The position numbers were made by a program, and so were the translations under genes. Below the pieces are notes generated by a model. It did no database searches. It had not been told where the DNA came from and worked only from the letters and a program-made list of their open reading frames with translations. From Blattamonas nauphoetae (Eukaryota > Preaxostyla > Oxymonadida): DNA of 64,000 bases. Below are positions 1 through 11,281 of this stretch, one piece after another (the first letter of the stretch is position 1; each line of letters opens with the position of its first letter). The DNA is taken from NCBI GenBank assembly GCA_033064195.1, contig JARBJD010000181.1, positions 87,061 to 151,060 of the forward strand, given 5' to 3'.

Positions 1-3000
1 TTGATGGACGGTAAACCGTCATGTCCACAAACGACGAAGAATCGAATCCTGAAAGATCGAATGCCGTCGACAGGAAGGTGACTGACGAGAGAGTCAGGTT
101 AGACACAAGCGAGCTTCCTCCTGTCAGTCGCATCAGAGATGGTTGGATGGACGATGATGTTGTGACTGCAATTGAAATAAGTTCCGTTTCTCCATTTTCA
201 TTCAAAATCAACGATTCAGACGTTGTCATAGTCGACGATGAGACGTCCAGTGTGATGAACGAGAGATGGAGAGTGTCAGGATCGTCAAACTGATTGTTCA
301 CAAACCGTCCTCCCTCTTTCATTTGAACGATTCCTTTCTTCTTGTGACCCCCAATCCAAAGCAAGTCTCCATCCAGTTTCATCACTGAGCTGATTTCTCC
401 TTCTCCATTGATTTCCACTGTCCGAACTTTCGTCAATCCAACTGACTTGTCAATCGTCAGACACGGAAGCTGTGAGCTTCCACAAAGCTGGTGGTCTTCA
501 CTCACTTCGTTCTTTCGAACAACGATCATTGTCGGATCCCGAGGATAGAATTCGTAGAGGAGGGAGTGATGGTTCGACGGGTCTGTCGAGAATGGAGGAT
601 CGTTGGGGTTTGTTGGGATGAAGAGAAGGACGCTCGGGCGAGGCGAGGAGGGACTCAGAGTGCCCTCCCAGTTTGACAATCGCACCGTGTTTGGGTTCTT
701 TCCATTCAGCAGAATCCACGTCGGTGTGCCGCCTGAGTGGCAACTGGAGAATGTTGAACTTCTCACACACACTTCTCCATCCGAACTCGCCTCCAAAACA
801 CATCCCAACCCATCCACTCGACTGATCGATGTGAAGTTGCAGTTGGTCATCGTGATCGACCCAGAAGAGGTGATCAGAGGCGTCGATTGGAGCACGATTG
901 ATTTCGAGTGTGTGGAGGAAAAGAGAAGGTCACCTGTTGCGAGAGTGATCAGAGAGAAGGAGATGGGGTTTGGTGAGGATCCTGTGATGGTGCATGAAGT
1001 GAACGAGAGCGTGCCAGAGAGTGACGAGAACAGAGACTGGTGAGTTGATTCGGATGGGACGATGATGGCGAGAGACGAGAAGGAGAGAGTCGATTGAGTG
1101 GCGTCTTTCGGAGAATTGATGAAGCAACCACCCAACGAGAAGGACAGTGTTGACGATTCATCGTTCCCTTCAATGCACAGATCACACTGCGGTTCGATTG
1201 GAGTCGTTGCAGTGATCCTCTCCATCACTTTCATCGTGTCAACCGATGCTTCCTTCATTCGGCGCAGTCCCAGTTCGAGCGAGTTGCAGAACAGGAAGAA
1301 GTGCCCACACTTCTCAAATCCCTTTCCATCGTCGTCGATCTCAACTGGCCCTTCCAGAGCCACCAGATAAGGAAGCAGAGAGATGTTGAGGCCTGTTGCT
1401 GTGTCCTCTCCCCAAAGCGACGATCCCTTCTCGCGAGAGAAGCTGTTGTCCCATTTCGTTGATGTCATCGTCTTGTCCAGATTGTTCCCAACAACAAACA
1501 CGTCGATCTCGATTTCTGTGTTGGAGTTGGACGAAGGAGAGTCAAAGATGAGGTCTGTCATCAGATAATCGAAGCTGTCGGAATGAACAGTGGTTGTGTT
1601 CACAAGTTCGAGGAAGATCGCGTTCGCTTGGCCTGAACACGTGCAGGACGTGAATGTGTTGTTGTGGAGAAGGAAGGATGTGGATTCTGTGAGGACTGTC
1701 AAGATCACACCCGCTTTCTCGTTCGATGAGTTGATTGAGTTGAAAAAAGTCGTGTTCATGTGGAGACTCGAACCTGAAAGAATCTGGATCAGAGTGGACG
1801 GGATGGGTTGATGCCCTTCTTGGCTGAGGGAGCAATTCCACATTTCAAGCGAGCCTGATTGGCATTGCAGAAGACATGAATGTTTGAAATTCGAAGGAAT
1901 CACGATCGACAACGATGAGATCGTCGCACTGGAGGGGATCGTGAACAGAGCAGTGTTTGTTTCGGAGAGCGCTGTCTCCTTGATTGTCATCTCGTTGTTG
2001 CTTCCAATCACAGTTAGTCTTTCGGAGAGTGATAGTTCGCCAGAATGTTCCAGATTTGTGTTGAATGTGATTTGTGTGTCTGGCGTTGATCCAATTCGGC
2101 TGTTGAGGAAGGAGAGCGATGAACAAGGATACTCCGAGAAGCCACAGACCGACACATCGCATGAATCGGACGAGACGAATGTGCTGATGGGGAGAGGAAG
2201 GAAGTAGAGCGAGAGAGGAACTGGAATCGGGTAATTTCCTTCTTTCCCAACAAAACCTCGAGACGGCGTCGACTTCTGCCAATCGAATTGGAGACATCCT
2301 TCCACGATTTTCGTCGAGAGCGTTGGATGTGAAATGAAGACATGATCGGCTGTTGAATCGGGCGACGAGCACAAACTGAAAGGATTACCCGAATTGGATA
2401 TTGTGAATGTGCTCCCCTCCACAAGAGACACATCCACAACTCCACTTCGACTTGACTCAGTCGAGTTGCACGAGGTGAACGTTGTGCTTGAGAACGTCAC
2501 TGATTTGCTGACTCCAACTTCCGCGAATAGAATGGAGGGAGTTCTGTTCGATGAGAACCCAGTGAATGAACAAGATGTGACAGAGAGCGACCCAGATGCT
2601 GAAACGGTGATCAGAGATGACGAGAATGATGGAACTGATGTGGTGAAGGCGATGAGAGAAAAGGAGAGCGAATCACATGGAACTGAAAACTGCCCATCTT
2701 CGTAAATCTTCATTTCTCGTGTCTGCGTCTGTCCAGCAATCATCAGTGACACTTCATTCGGGATGATTGTTTCATTCAGTGAAACTGTGTCGTGGACATT
2801 GATTTTCAGAGTGTCAGCAGCATTCGCTCGACGAATCCCCTTTCCGATCGTCGAACAAGCAACTCCAAAATGACCGCAGTGGGCGATGTCCTTCCCATTC
2901 GTCCCATCCACATCAATCTCGTTTCCAGGTTCGACAAGATACACCAGAAGCGACGATTCCACTGATGTCGTTGAATCAAGTCCCCAGAACATGTCTTCGT

Positions 3001-6000
3001 CTGTTTCTGGATCGATTGGTGGGAAGCGAGAGGGAACGATTTGTGTCGCAAACGAAGAACCAGAAATGAAGACGAGCGCACCAGACGGAACAGAGTTCGA
3101 TGACTCCTCTGTGAACGAAATCCCCTTCAGATTGAAATCCCAATTCGTCTGTTGGGTTGTGGAGGAGAGAACGAGTGAGAGGAGAGGAGCACCAGTCGAT
3201 GTGCACGATTCCATTCGTGTTGTTGAGAAGCAGAGTGTTTCTGTGTCGGTCAGTTCAAGTTTGAACAGTCCTGCCGATTGCGATGTCTTCAGTTTTGTGA
3301 AATTCACTGAATCCACACGGAGGGTGCCTGCAAAGTCGAAGAGGACTGAGGTGAGTGTGGTGTCTGATTCTGGTGAGCCAAATGAACACCCCTCGACCGA
3401 GAGCGAGCCAGTGGTCACTTTCACAAACGGAAGACTTCTTGCTCCACTTTCGAATGTGAAAGAAAGAGTGTGAAGAGTGAGTTGACGAGATGATGAAATG
3501 GAGATGGCTCCAGATGGGGAGACACTGATTGTTTGGGGTGTTTTTGATTGAATGGTTTGCGATTCAAAGGCTGCGGTGAGTGTTGTTTGTATGGTGTCGT
3601 CTCTGTTCAGAATGATAGTCGTGCCTGATGCCTTCAGAGAGGCAAAGCCTGTCTTCAGTGTCCGACAGGGAAGCTGAACGATTCCACAGTTTCGATGGTC
3701 TTCTCCATTCTCATCCACTGACAGCGTTGTCTCGGATTCTGTGTGAGGAAACCAGAAATATAACAGACTCTCCGCTCCCTCGTTTCCGACTTCACCCGCA
3801 TACCTCTTCTTCTCTTCAATTGTCATCAGACGGGCTGGGAGAGGTTCGAATGTTGTTTTGATCAAACTGAACGGCGATGTCTTCGATGTTGTCTCGAGAT
3901 CGGCTGAGTGAACAAAGATTAGAGAGCCAGTCGCGTTCGATGAGACAGACTTGAAGAGCGAGCCACTGTCGGATGAGAAAGACGAGCCAAGTCTGAGAAC
4001 GATGGCTGTGCCGAGTGAAGGATGTGTGAACTTCAGATTCTTGAACTCTGTTCCTGACAGACTGAGCGAGCATCCATTCGCCACATCGAGAAGTGTTGTC
4101 ATGAATGTGTTCATTTCTGTCACAATGTCTGTTCCGATGCTGCAAGTCGTGAGAGAGAGCGAGCCTGTGCTGACCGTGACAAGTGTGGAGACTGTGCTTG
4201 TCGGTGAAAGAGCGAAGACGAGTGAGGTGAGTGACAACGATTGTCCAGCTCCATTCAACACGATCGAGCCTCCAAGTGACTGAGAGATCGTCTGCTTGCC
4301 TGATGTCGATGTGAAACTCGCTGTTGATGTCACTTCGAAAGGTGTTGACAAAGACGTCGTATTCGACACGAAAATCGAGGTGCTGAGTGAATGTGCGAGT
4401 GCCGAGGCGAGAGCAGATGACAGGGACGAGCAGCGGAGTCGATCTGTCCCACAATTCGGATGTTCGCTCTCTTCATTGTTTGTTGTCTGACCAGCCACGA
4501 CTGTTCCTGTGGGAGGGAGGAGATAGAACAGCAGCGAGGACTCGAAGAATGGGTGGACAGAGGTGAGAGAGCTGTCGCAACCAACAAAGTCCAGAAGACG
4601 CTGAGATTGAGTGAACGATCCTGCCCAAAGTGAAGGAGTCACGACTGTGCCGAGAGAGGACGACGTCACACGAACAAGCGTGGCGGTTTGGAGGGCGACA
4701 TTGATGCCAGTGAATGTGTTCGAGAGGAATGTCAGTTCTTGTTCTGTCACAACAGCAATCAGAGGCGTCGTGGAAACTGAGAAACTGTTGAATGTCGTTG
4801 TTGAGATTGAGAGTGATGCTTCCGTCGATGAGAATGAAATGAGAGGAGCGTTCAGAATCGGCCGATCGTTCGATCCTTTCATCCGATCAAAACAACACCC
4901 AACAAGTGTCACCGGCCCTTTCGTCGATTTGATCAGACAATATTCATGTGGCAAGTCAACTTGACACAAAATCCCGACATCATTCAGTTCAAGCGAGTCT
5001 GCATCGTCCCGAAGCTCAAACAGTCCAGCCGTTGCTATCGCACAGATGTCCAGGTTCTTCACGGTTAATGACGCTGTGTTCGTGATCGTGAACAGACAAG
5101 CTCCAATTGCGAGTGACTCATCGATCTTCAATTGCGAACGCAGAAGTTTGGCTGTGTTCTTATTCGACGTCGTTGTCCCTGTCAGTGTGACGATCTGGTT
5201 CGTCACAACAATCTCTTTCTCTGTGTACGTCATGTTCCACACAAATTGAATGTTTTGGGGAATGGGCTTCCCATTCTGATATGTTTGATTGAGGAATTTA
5301 ATCCCAAACGCCAGTGTTTCACAGAACGACGACGTCCATTTGCAGTTTTCGTCGTCGTTTCCGCTTTTGCCTGTCGTCAACTCAACCTCCGATCCATTCA
5401 CAGACACTTTCGGCTGAACCATCAGCTGCGTCTGAACCATCTCCATCTCTCCCGGCGTGCCTGTTCTCCCTTCAATCACAATTCGGAAGTCTTCTGAATA
5501 CGATCCTCCCCCAAAATTCTGAAGCGATTCGGTCGTCTTCCCATCAAACAGATCCTTCTCGATGAACATATCTGACCCTTCCAGCGCCTTATTTCCCTCA
5601 AATCTCGCATCGTCTGACACTGTCGTGCTGCATCTGATCGGGTTGGCTGCACTCGACGTCCCTTTCACAAAAATCACTCCACCAAGTCCGTGCGCGTTGT
5701 CTGGTCCTCCTGCCTCTCCAACCGCCGAGCAGTTCGAGAACGTCACTGGATATGCCGATGACTTGTCGTGGACGAGAGTGACTGTGTTGGAGCCGGACAG
5801 AGCGACGAAGAACACTCCGCCATGCTTCGCTGAGCAGGACGTGAATGTCGACTTTGTCGCCACAATTGAGGCGCCTGATGAGTGAAGCACGCTCCCGTTC
5901 GAATTTGAGGTGAAATCTGAGAACTTGGACGAATCAAACTTGACTTCTGACCCAGTCGAGTGAATGAATGCACATCCAGACAACTTCACTCCTCGCGAGA

Positions 6001-9000
6001 AGGACGTTGAAGAGAAAAGGAGACTTCCTTGTTCCGCTCTGAAGAACGGAGAGGTGTGGGTCAGGTCAATGATGTCGTACGTGACAATATATGACGTGAA
6101 TGACGATGTTGCCGTGGTGAGGACGACAAGCGGAACTGAGAGAGCGATGTTGACTGTTGTTGGAGTTTGAAACAGTTTTAACGACGCCTTCTCGCCGACC
6201 GTGAAGAATGGTGATTGATTCTGGTCTTTCGTTTTCAGCGTGCAGAATCGAAGTGCTACTTTTTTCTTCGAAAATTCGAGCGGCTCGAGAGTGAGCGGAT
6301 TTTTGGTGAAAATGTTCGCTGTCACTTCCGTCGACGATTCTGGGAGATTGTGAACATACAAATTCAGAGTGCCAAACTCGACCAACGGAGACGCCCTTTC
6401 GAAGCGAGTCGAGATCGGATGATTCATTCCGAAGTCATTGAATCCTCGTGAGGGATAGATCAGTGTCACAGCATTTCCATTTTGAACGACGTGGTTTGGA
6501 GATGAAATTGAACGAGACGAGCCAATGCTGATTTTCGCGGTTGAATATCCAGAGATGAAGAGATCGTTGGCGATCTGAGTGATGGAAGGATCATTTCCTG
6601 TGTTAGCGCTATTCTTCGAGAAATACACTCCAATCGACAGACTTGCAGATGTGTTGGTTGTGCTCAGATCAAAACAGCCAGCTCGACCGACCGACGAACA
6701 AGCACCACAATCCGACGCTGTGATGGACAGAGTGGATGTTGTTGACGAATCAACGCAGCTTGCTCCTCTCCCGACTGTCCGAGCTATTCGAGAGAACCAC
6801 ACGTGAACCATCGAAACGGTGGCTGATCCTGTGATTGAGATGAGAGGACAGTCGGCGAGAGACACTTCGTCAAAGTGACACTGACAAACGTTAATCTTTC
6901 CTGCTCCAAACACGAAGAGTGACTTGGTTTGCTCTGACAGTCGATCCGCTTTGACATCTGTGAGGTAGAGAGTTGATGGAGACATCATCGTGATTGATGT
7001 GACCGCTTTCGACGAAGGGAGAAGAGTGAGAGCACGGAAGGTTGTGTTTGTGTTTTCTGAGAGAGAGATCCCTTCAGACATGATCGTGGTGAAAGTGGAT
7101 GTGTCGCGCGCCCATCCCAATCCAACAATTTCGAAGGACACTGGAATGTTGTTGTGACTGAAACTGAACTCTCCACTTTGAACAAAAAGCGACTGGAATT
7201 TAGTCTTTGATGCAGATGTGGAGATCTTGACGAGTGCAGCTGCGATTGTCGCACAAGGACTGGACACTGAGCAATCCCCTGTTCCTCCTTCAGCAACCTC
7301 CCACACACCAGCAGCTTTTGGGAGAGAATCCGAAGGTGTTGGGAGATAATCGTCTTCATTCGTGAGATTTCCATTTGCCACAGTGCCAATGTAATATCCG
7401 AGCTTGGGAGCTTCCGAAGACGAAGTGCATCCAACCATGGCCCCAACTCTTGTGAGAGGCCCCAACTGCGAGTCTAAGAGATTGATATCATTTCCTCGAT
7501 AGTGTGCGAGCTGGGAGCTGGACGGGTAGCACATGAACGCTTTGTTTCCCTCGAAATGCGTGTCCTCGAATCTGAAAAAAGCGCCGTAGTCAAAGAACAT
7601 CGCTCCTCCTCGATTGTCTGCTGTGTTTCCTCGGAATATGCATCGTTGTGCGTGCGTTTGTGTTCCGTATGACGTGAAGCATCCGCCAGCACCTTTGGCT
7701 GAATTAGATTCGAACAAAGAGTCGAAGCAGGAGAGGATGGGGTTTCCTGCACTTTGAGCGAGAACTCCCCCGTTTCCCTCAGTTGACTGGCCAATGACCC
7801 GACAGCCGGAGAAAGTGTGGAAGTCACAACCAACAGTCGTGAAGGCAAGTCTTGAACCTGTTCTTGTTGCAGAGGGGTGATGGGTGAAGTTGGATGAGAC
7901 ATATAAAACATTGACAGACTGACGGACGATGATTTGTGTGTCTGAGATGCTATTCCCATCTCTTGAGAACAGGACGCTCGATCTGTCGAAAGTGAGCGTG
8001 GGAAACGCATCAACATCTCCGCCAAAGTCAAGAAGAGCCATGCTCTTGTCGTTTCTGCGGATGAAGTCGAATGTGGTCGAGTTGAACGTCAGTCTTCCCG
8101 AGTAGTTCGAGAAAAGAATGACTGTGAACGCGAGAGACAGTTTGTCTCCTGTGAATGTGCAATTGTTGAACAGATGCGTCGAAATTGTCGGCTTCTTCGC
8201 GATTTGTGTTGGGTCTGTTGTGATGTTGTACGTTTCTGATTCCGATGTGAATGTCGTTCCCTCGGTAACTTCTGAGTTCACACAGTTCAATAATGTCGTG
8301 TTCAACGCGAGGAAATCTCTGGAACTCCCAAGAACAGACGCTACTGTTCCAAAAAGGCTGTTTTCAACGAGCCAAAGTCGATTTCCAATCAACAGTTCGC
8401 TTTCAATTGTCGTTTGGGCTTCCTGTGGAAGAATGGCTGATGAAATGTTGTGAAATTCACAAGACGACACTTCAGTGTGCGATGAACAGAGTTGAGTGAA
8501 CAATCGATTCGAGAAGGCGAGTCCAGATTGTGTGGTCTTCTTTTGATTCGAGAAAGCACACGAAATGATATGGACTGTTGATGACATTGAGTATGATGGT
8601 GTGAGATCGAGCGTTGACATGGCAGGGAGAAGATTGTTGGTGTTCTTTATGTTGCATTCAATCACTGTCAAAGTACTGTCTTTATTCTTTCGGCCTTGCG
8701 ATTCGGTCGATATCAGAAACGGAGGGATCTTTGAAGAACTGACGAACTTGCATTTTTGGAGTGTTAGCGAAGAATCTTTCAGGATCCCACAAATCGAACT
8801 TGACTCGGTTTCTGGGTGAGTTCGAGAATGACGAGGTGACAGCAATTCATGAGATGCAGCATCGGGATCGAGATTGAGGACGACATCAGAAATCATCATG
8901 GTCGAATTCTGCAAAATGAAAAGACAAGGTGATTCTGTCCATTTCCTCTCGTTCGGTTCTTCTTTGTGGATGATGATTGATCCTGGTCTGCCGGAAATGG

Positions 9001-9214
9001 TCGTTTCATCATCACAAATTAACATCCCAGAAGTGTGATAAGTCATCGCTGAGAGCTCGACGATTGTGTCTCGTTCCATGTGACAATTCTGAGCAGATTT
9101 TTGAGGGAGAAAGACTCCATGGAGAGGGATTGATGACTCGTGAGGAAGGAATGTGCGGGAATTTGTGCAAAACGAAAGCGAGAAAATAGCTGGGAGGAGT
9201 TGAGAGATTCCCAT
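1..9214 (-). CDS. Giant beta-helix surface protein, N-terminal part (runs off left edge)
   Basis: One reading frame appears open from the ATG at 9214 to the window edge, about 3071 codons. I checked the phase at 9214, 4114, 2299 and 22, and all agree; none of the minus-strand ORFs that close inside this interval lies in this phase. The protein begins with a hydrophobic signal-like stretch (MGISQLLPAIFSLSFC) and continues as a Ser/Thr-rich ectodomain of short strand repeats such as CSFTG, FSNCSA and SGSLSL, typical of right-handed parallel beta-helix proteins. The right-arm homologue (50809-62433) ends in a transmembrane segment and a pseudokinase domain, so this copy probably does too, beyond the window. 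It is likely a cell-surface receptor or adhesin; the ligand is unknown. Against the right copy it lacks the frameshifts and the 583-bp insertion, and is the better candidate for the functional gene. Confidence 0.8.
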   Translation of the reverse strand, partial: MGISQLLPAIFSLSFCTNSRTFLPHESSIPLHGVFLPQKSAQNCHMERDTIVELSAMTYHTSGMLICDDETTISGRPGSIIIHKEEPNERKWTESPCLFILQNSTMMISDVVLNLDPDAASHELLSPRHSRTHPETESSSICGILKDSSLTLQKCKFVSSSKIPPFLISTESQGRKNKDSTLTVIECNIKNTNNLLPAMSTLDLTPSYSMSSTVHIISCAFSNQKKTTQSGLAFSNRLFTQLCSSHTEVSSCEFHNISSAILPQEAQTTIESELLIGNRLWLVENSLFGTVASVLGSSRDFLALNTTLLNCVNSEVTEGTTFTSESETYNITTDPTQIAKKPTISTHLFNNCTFTGDKLSLAFTVILFSNYSGRLTFNSTTFDFIRRNDKSMALLDFGGDVDAFPTLTFDRSSVLFSRDGNSISDTQIIVRQSVNVLYVSSNFTHHPSATRTGSRLAFTTVGCDFHTFSGCRVIGQSTEGNGGVLAQSAGNPILSCFDSLFESNSAKGAGGCFTSYGTQTHAQRCIFRGNTADNRGGAMFFDYGAFFRFEDTHFEGNKAFMCYPSSSQLAHYRGNDINLLDSQLGPLTRVGAMVGCTSSSEAPKLGYYIGTVANGNLTNEDDYLPTPSDSLPKAAGVWEVAEGGTGDCSVSSPCATIAAALVKISTSASKTKFQSLFVQSGEFSFSHNNIPVSFEIVGLGWARDTSTFTTIMSEGISLSENTNTTFRALTLLPSSKAVTSITMMSPSTLYLTDVKADRLSEQTKSLFVFGAGKINVCQCHFDEVSLADCPLISITGSATVSMVHVWFSRIARTVGRGASCVDSSTTSTLSITASDCGACSSVGRAGCFDLSTTNTSASLSIGVYFSKNSANTGNDPSITQIANDLFISGYSTAKISIGSSRSISSPNHVVQNGNAVTLIYPSRGFNDFGMNHPISTRFERASPLVEFGTLNLYVHNLPESSTEVTANIFTKNPLTLEPLEFSKKKVALRFCTLKTKDQNQSPFFTVGEKASLKLFQTPTTVNIALSVPLVVLTTATSSFTSYIVTYDIIDLTHTSPFFRAEQGSLLFSSTSFSRGVKLSGCAFIHSTGSEVKFDSSKFSDFTSNSNGSVLHSSGASIVATKSTFTSCSAKHGGVFFVALSGSNTVTLVHDKSSAYPVTFSNCSAVGEAGGPDNAHGLGGVIFVKGTSSAANPIRCSTTVSDDARFEGNKALEGSDMFIEKDLFDGKTTESLQNFGGGSYSEDFRIVIEGRTGTPGEMEMVQTQLMVQPKVSVNGSEVELTTGKSGNDDENCKWTSSFCETLAFGIKFLNQTYQNGKPIPQNIQFVWNMTYTEKEIVVTNQIVTLTGTTTSNKNTAKLLRSQLKIDESLAIGACLFTITNTASLTVKNLDICAIATAGLFELRDDADSLELNDVGILCQVDLPHEYCLIKSTKGPVTLVGCCFDRMKGSNDRPILNAPLISFSSTEASLSISTTTFNSFSVSTTPLIAVVTEQELTFLSNTFTGINVALQTATLVRVTSSSLGTVVTPSLWAGSFTQSQRLLDFVGCDSSLTSVHPFFESSLLFYLLPPTGTVVAGQTTNNEESEHPNCGTDRLRCSSLSSALASALAHSLSTSIFVSNTTSLSTPFEVTSTASFTSTSGKQTISQSLGGSIVLNGAGQSLSLTSLVFALSPTSTVSTLVTVSTGSLSLTTCSIGTDIVTEMNTFMTTLLDVANGCSLSLSGTEFKNLKFTHPSLGTAIVLRLGSSFSSDSGSLFKSVSSNATGSLIFVHSADLETTSKTSPFSLIKTTFEPLPARLMTIEEKKRYAGEVGNEGAESLLYFWFPHTESETTLSVDENGEDHRNCGIVQLPCRTLKTGFASLKASGTTIILNRDDTIQTTLTAAFESQTIQSKTPQTISVSPSGAISISSSRQLTLHTLSFTFESGARSLPFVKVTTGSLSVEGCSFGSPESDTTLTSVLFDFAGTLRVDSVNFTKLKTSQSAGLFKLELTDTETLCFSTTRMESCTSTGAPLLSLVLSSTTQQTNWDFNLKGISFTEESSNSVPSGALVFISGSSFATQIVPSRFPPIDPETDEDMFWGLDSTTSVESSLLVYLVEPGNEIDVDGTNGKDIAHCGHFGVACSTIGKGIRRANAADTLKINVHDTVSLNETIIPNEVSLMIAGQTQTREMKIYEDGQFSVPCDSLSFSLIAFTTSVPSFSSSLITVSASGSLSVTSCSFTGFSSNRTPSILFAEVGVSKSVTFSSTTFTSCNSTESSRSGVVDVSLVEGSTFTISNSGNPFSLCSSPDSTADHVFISHPTLSTKIVEGCLQFDWQKSTPSRGFVGKEGNYPIPVPLSLYFLPLPISTFVSSDSCDVSVCGFSEYPCSSLSFLNSRIGSTPDTQITFNTNLEHSGELSLSERLTVIGSNNEMTIKETALSETNTALFTIPSSATISSLSIVIPSNFKHSCLLQCQSGSLEMWNCSLSQEGHQPIPSTLIQILSGSSLHMNTTFFNSINSSNEKAGVILTVLTESTSFLLHNNTFTSCTCSGQANAIFLELVNTTTVHSDSFDYLMTDLIFDSPSSNSNTEIEIDVFVVGNNLDKTMTSTKWDNSFSREKGSSLWGEDTATGLNISLLPYLVALEGPVEIDDDGKGFEKCGHFFLFCNSLELGLRRMKEASVDTMKVMERITATTPIEPQCDLCIEGNDESSTLSFSLGGCFINSPKDATQSTLSFSSLAIIVPSESTHQSLFSSLSGTLSFTSCTITGSSPNPISFSLITLATGDLLFSSTHSKSIVLQSTPLITSSGSITMTNCNFTSISRVDGLGCVLEASSDGEVCVRSSTFSSCHSGGTPTWILLNGKNPNTVRLSNWEGTLSPSSPRPSVLLFIPTNPNDPPFSTDPSNHHSLLYEFYPRDPTMIVVRKNEVSEDHQLCGSSQLPCLTIDKSVGLTKVRTVEINGEGEISSVMKLDGDLLWIGGHKKKGIVQMKEGGRFVNNQFDDPDTLHLSFITLDVSSSTMTTSESLILNENGETELISIAVTTSSSIQPSLMRLTGGSSLVSNLTLSSVTFLSTAFDLSGFDSSSFVDMTVYRPS

Positions 9215-9925
9215 CTCTCTCCTCAAGAACCGCCGAGTCTGTCCGGTTTGTACCCTTAATGGCACATCCACTGAGATTTCCAAGAAATATCTCCTTTTTC
9301 CGGAGAAATGTTAAAGATTTAGATGGATATTTGCATGATTTTTGATGGGCGCAAAGAAATGCACTATTGGGTCCAGACAATCAAGATATTCTGGCACTTT
9401 TTTTGATATTTGTCTTGTCATGGCATATATCAGAAGATGTCCTCAAGTCAAAGATCACGATGAGGGTGTTATCGAATTGAAAAGATGGGAGACGAATTCG
9501 TCAGATTGCCAGATGGTGAAATCGTAAATCAAACATAATGGGCCCTTTTGAATGAGTTTCAGCCAGGGGAGCTTATCGATGGATCTTATATCCTATTCCT
9601 TGAGGATGGATTTTGATCCAACCCATGAACTAAGTCTGGCAGTCTGTTCATTCGAAGAACCCTTCAATTCACACTTTTATCAAGTGTCGACAAATAAAGC
9701 GATATGATGCTCATGAAACGAATAATGTCAGAACTACTTCTAGTCTGTAGCTTTCGAGACAATCTTGATGCTGATTTGACTCTTGTCAGAACCCCCATGA
9801 GGAAGAATAGACAACAAAAGATGACGTTATGTGAGGAGTTGGATTGTACACATCGGATTGTTGTCGTGGGTAGACTTTATGGTCTGAATCGTGTGAACTG
9901 TCGAACATACGATTAGGACGAGTAG

Positions 9926-10138
9926 TCAGTCAGGACCAGGAATAAAACAAGAGAGAAAGTGTGACACGGAAGAAGACATCCTTGTGTGAATGATTGTGAT
10001 TTTTGGATTCGAAGGTTTTCGAGAGTAGTCAGTCGTGGGGGGAGGAAGATAATCGAACGCGGATTTTTGATGTGGTCGACGATACAGATAGTTGATTTTG
10101 TCAATGTAATGCTTGTCAAGCGGATGAATCATCGTCAT
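9926..10138 (-). CDS. Small conserved ORF, left arm (hypothetical, 70 aa)
   Basis: This 70-codon ATG-initiated ORF starts MTMIHPLDKHYIDKI and ends SHFLSCFIPGPD. The right arm has an ORF of identical length, start and stop (49884-50096). It has no signal peptide, membrane segment or motif I recognise. It sits between the MRH-like gene and the giant beta-helix gene, just outside the left end of the DIRS element. Many of the differences between the two copies change amino acids, so the retained length could be chance at this divergence. Treat it as a possible small gene only. Confidence 0.25.
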   Translation of the reverse strand: MTMIHPLDKHYIDKINYLYRRPHQKSAFDYLPPPTTDYSRKPSNPKITIIHTRMSSSVSHFLSCFIPGPD

Positions 10139-10185
10139 GTTTTATTTACGCTTTTTAATGTGATTAATTGCACTCGCAAATATTT

Positions 10186-10326
10186 CACGATAATGGCATT
10201 GAAAGAAGAGATGAAGAAATATTGAGTAGAATATCCGTGAATTGTTGTAATATCAAGCAATAATGAAGCAATTATGAATAAAAACTGTTGTTTAATTGAT
10301 AGAATCGATCAACCCCTTGTTACTCC
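10186..10326 (-). repeat. DIRS left inverted terminal repeat
   Basis: The 119 bp at 10208-10326 match the reverse complement of 16948-17066 without a difference that I could see. The outer extension (10186-10207) is specific to this end and reappears, inverted, in the first part of the internal complementary region. Confidence 0.9.
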
Positions 10327-10410
10327 GTTGGGAGTTGAAAGAAGAGATGAAGTGATTAAGTTTGTCTTCTTCTGCCTTTCTTTTTGGTTCCTGTGGTGGG
10401 TGGTGGGACT

Positions 10411-10507
10411 AATATTTCTTCATCTCTTCTTTCAATGCCATTATCGTGATCACTCTTCAGTGATCTCCGATTAATGGCCATTTCATTCCGAGATGAAGAA
10501 ATATTGA
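10411..10507 (-). repeat. DIRS internal complementary region
   Basis: The first part (10411-10444) is the reverse complement of the left outer end (from about 10186). The second part (10445-10507) matches the reverse complement of the right outer end (to about 17109). Together they equal the inverted junction of the two termini, as expected for a DIRS template region used to complete the ends of the circular DNA. Confidence 0.85.
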
Positions 10508-11281
10508 GTGCGTTGGGAGATTGGATTTGTTTCACATAGTGTTTCCTCATGACTCCGGATGTTGTGCTGAGTAGGGATGAGCAACGGACGGACAAAAAGA
10601 CGTTCAACTCGGACAACGGACAGCGGACATGTCCAAGTGAAAAAGAAGTGCTTCATGTGGCCTAAATCAACGTGATTGACACTGAATTCGTTCATAAATA
10701 AGTGAATAATTGTAATCAAATTCAGATTTTGTCTTTCATAAAAATGATAAAAGAGTACTAGAGAATTCGGACAAAATGACCCATTAATTGCAGAAATGTC
10801 CAAGCTTGTCCGATCTTGGACATTCACTCAATTGTTGAAAAAACGAATCATCTGAATTTCTTCACAATCCAATTGTGATCAGTTCAAAACGGACAAAACT
10901 GTCCTGTCCTGGACATGTCCGGATCGTCCTCCCCATCGGATGTTGACTTCGACTCACATTTTCTCTCAGAGACCATTACATCGCAATTCGAATTCCCTTG
11001 TCCATTCCACACTTCTTTTATCCAATTGTCACTCATTGCTGTCTCCATTGACTTTCAAACTTGTGGAGATCTCCACAATTCACACTTTGCCCATCTCCTC
11101 ACTCTCGATGATGTCACACTGAATTGACACATGGAAAATGAACAATATTAGTATTCCTTTTTCTTATCGTTTCACTCTTCTCTACCTCTTTCTCTTCATT
11201 TGTCTGTAATAGATGATAAAATCTTTCTCCAATCAGAAATGGACATAAATAGAAGAAATCTGGATCACAAACAACATCAGT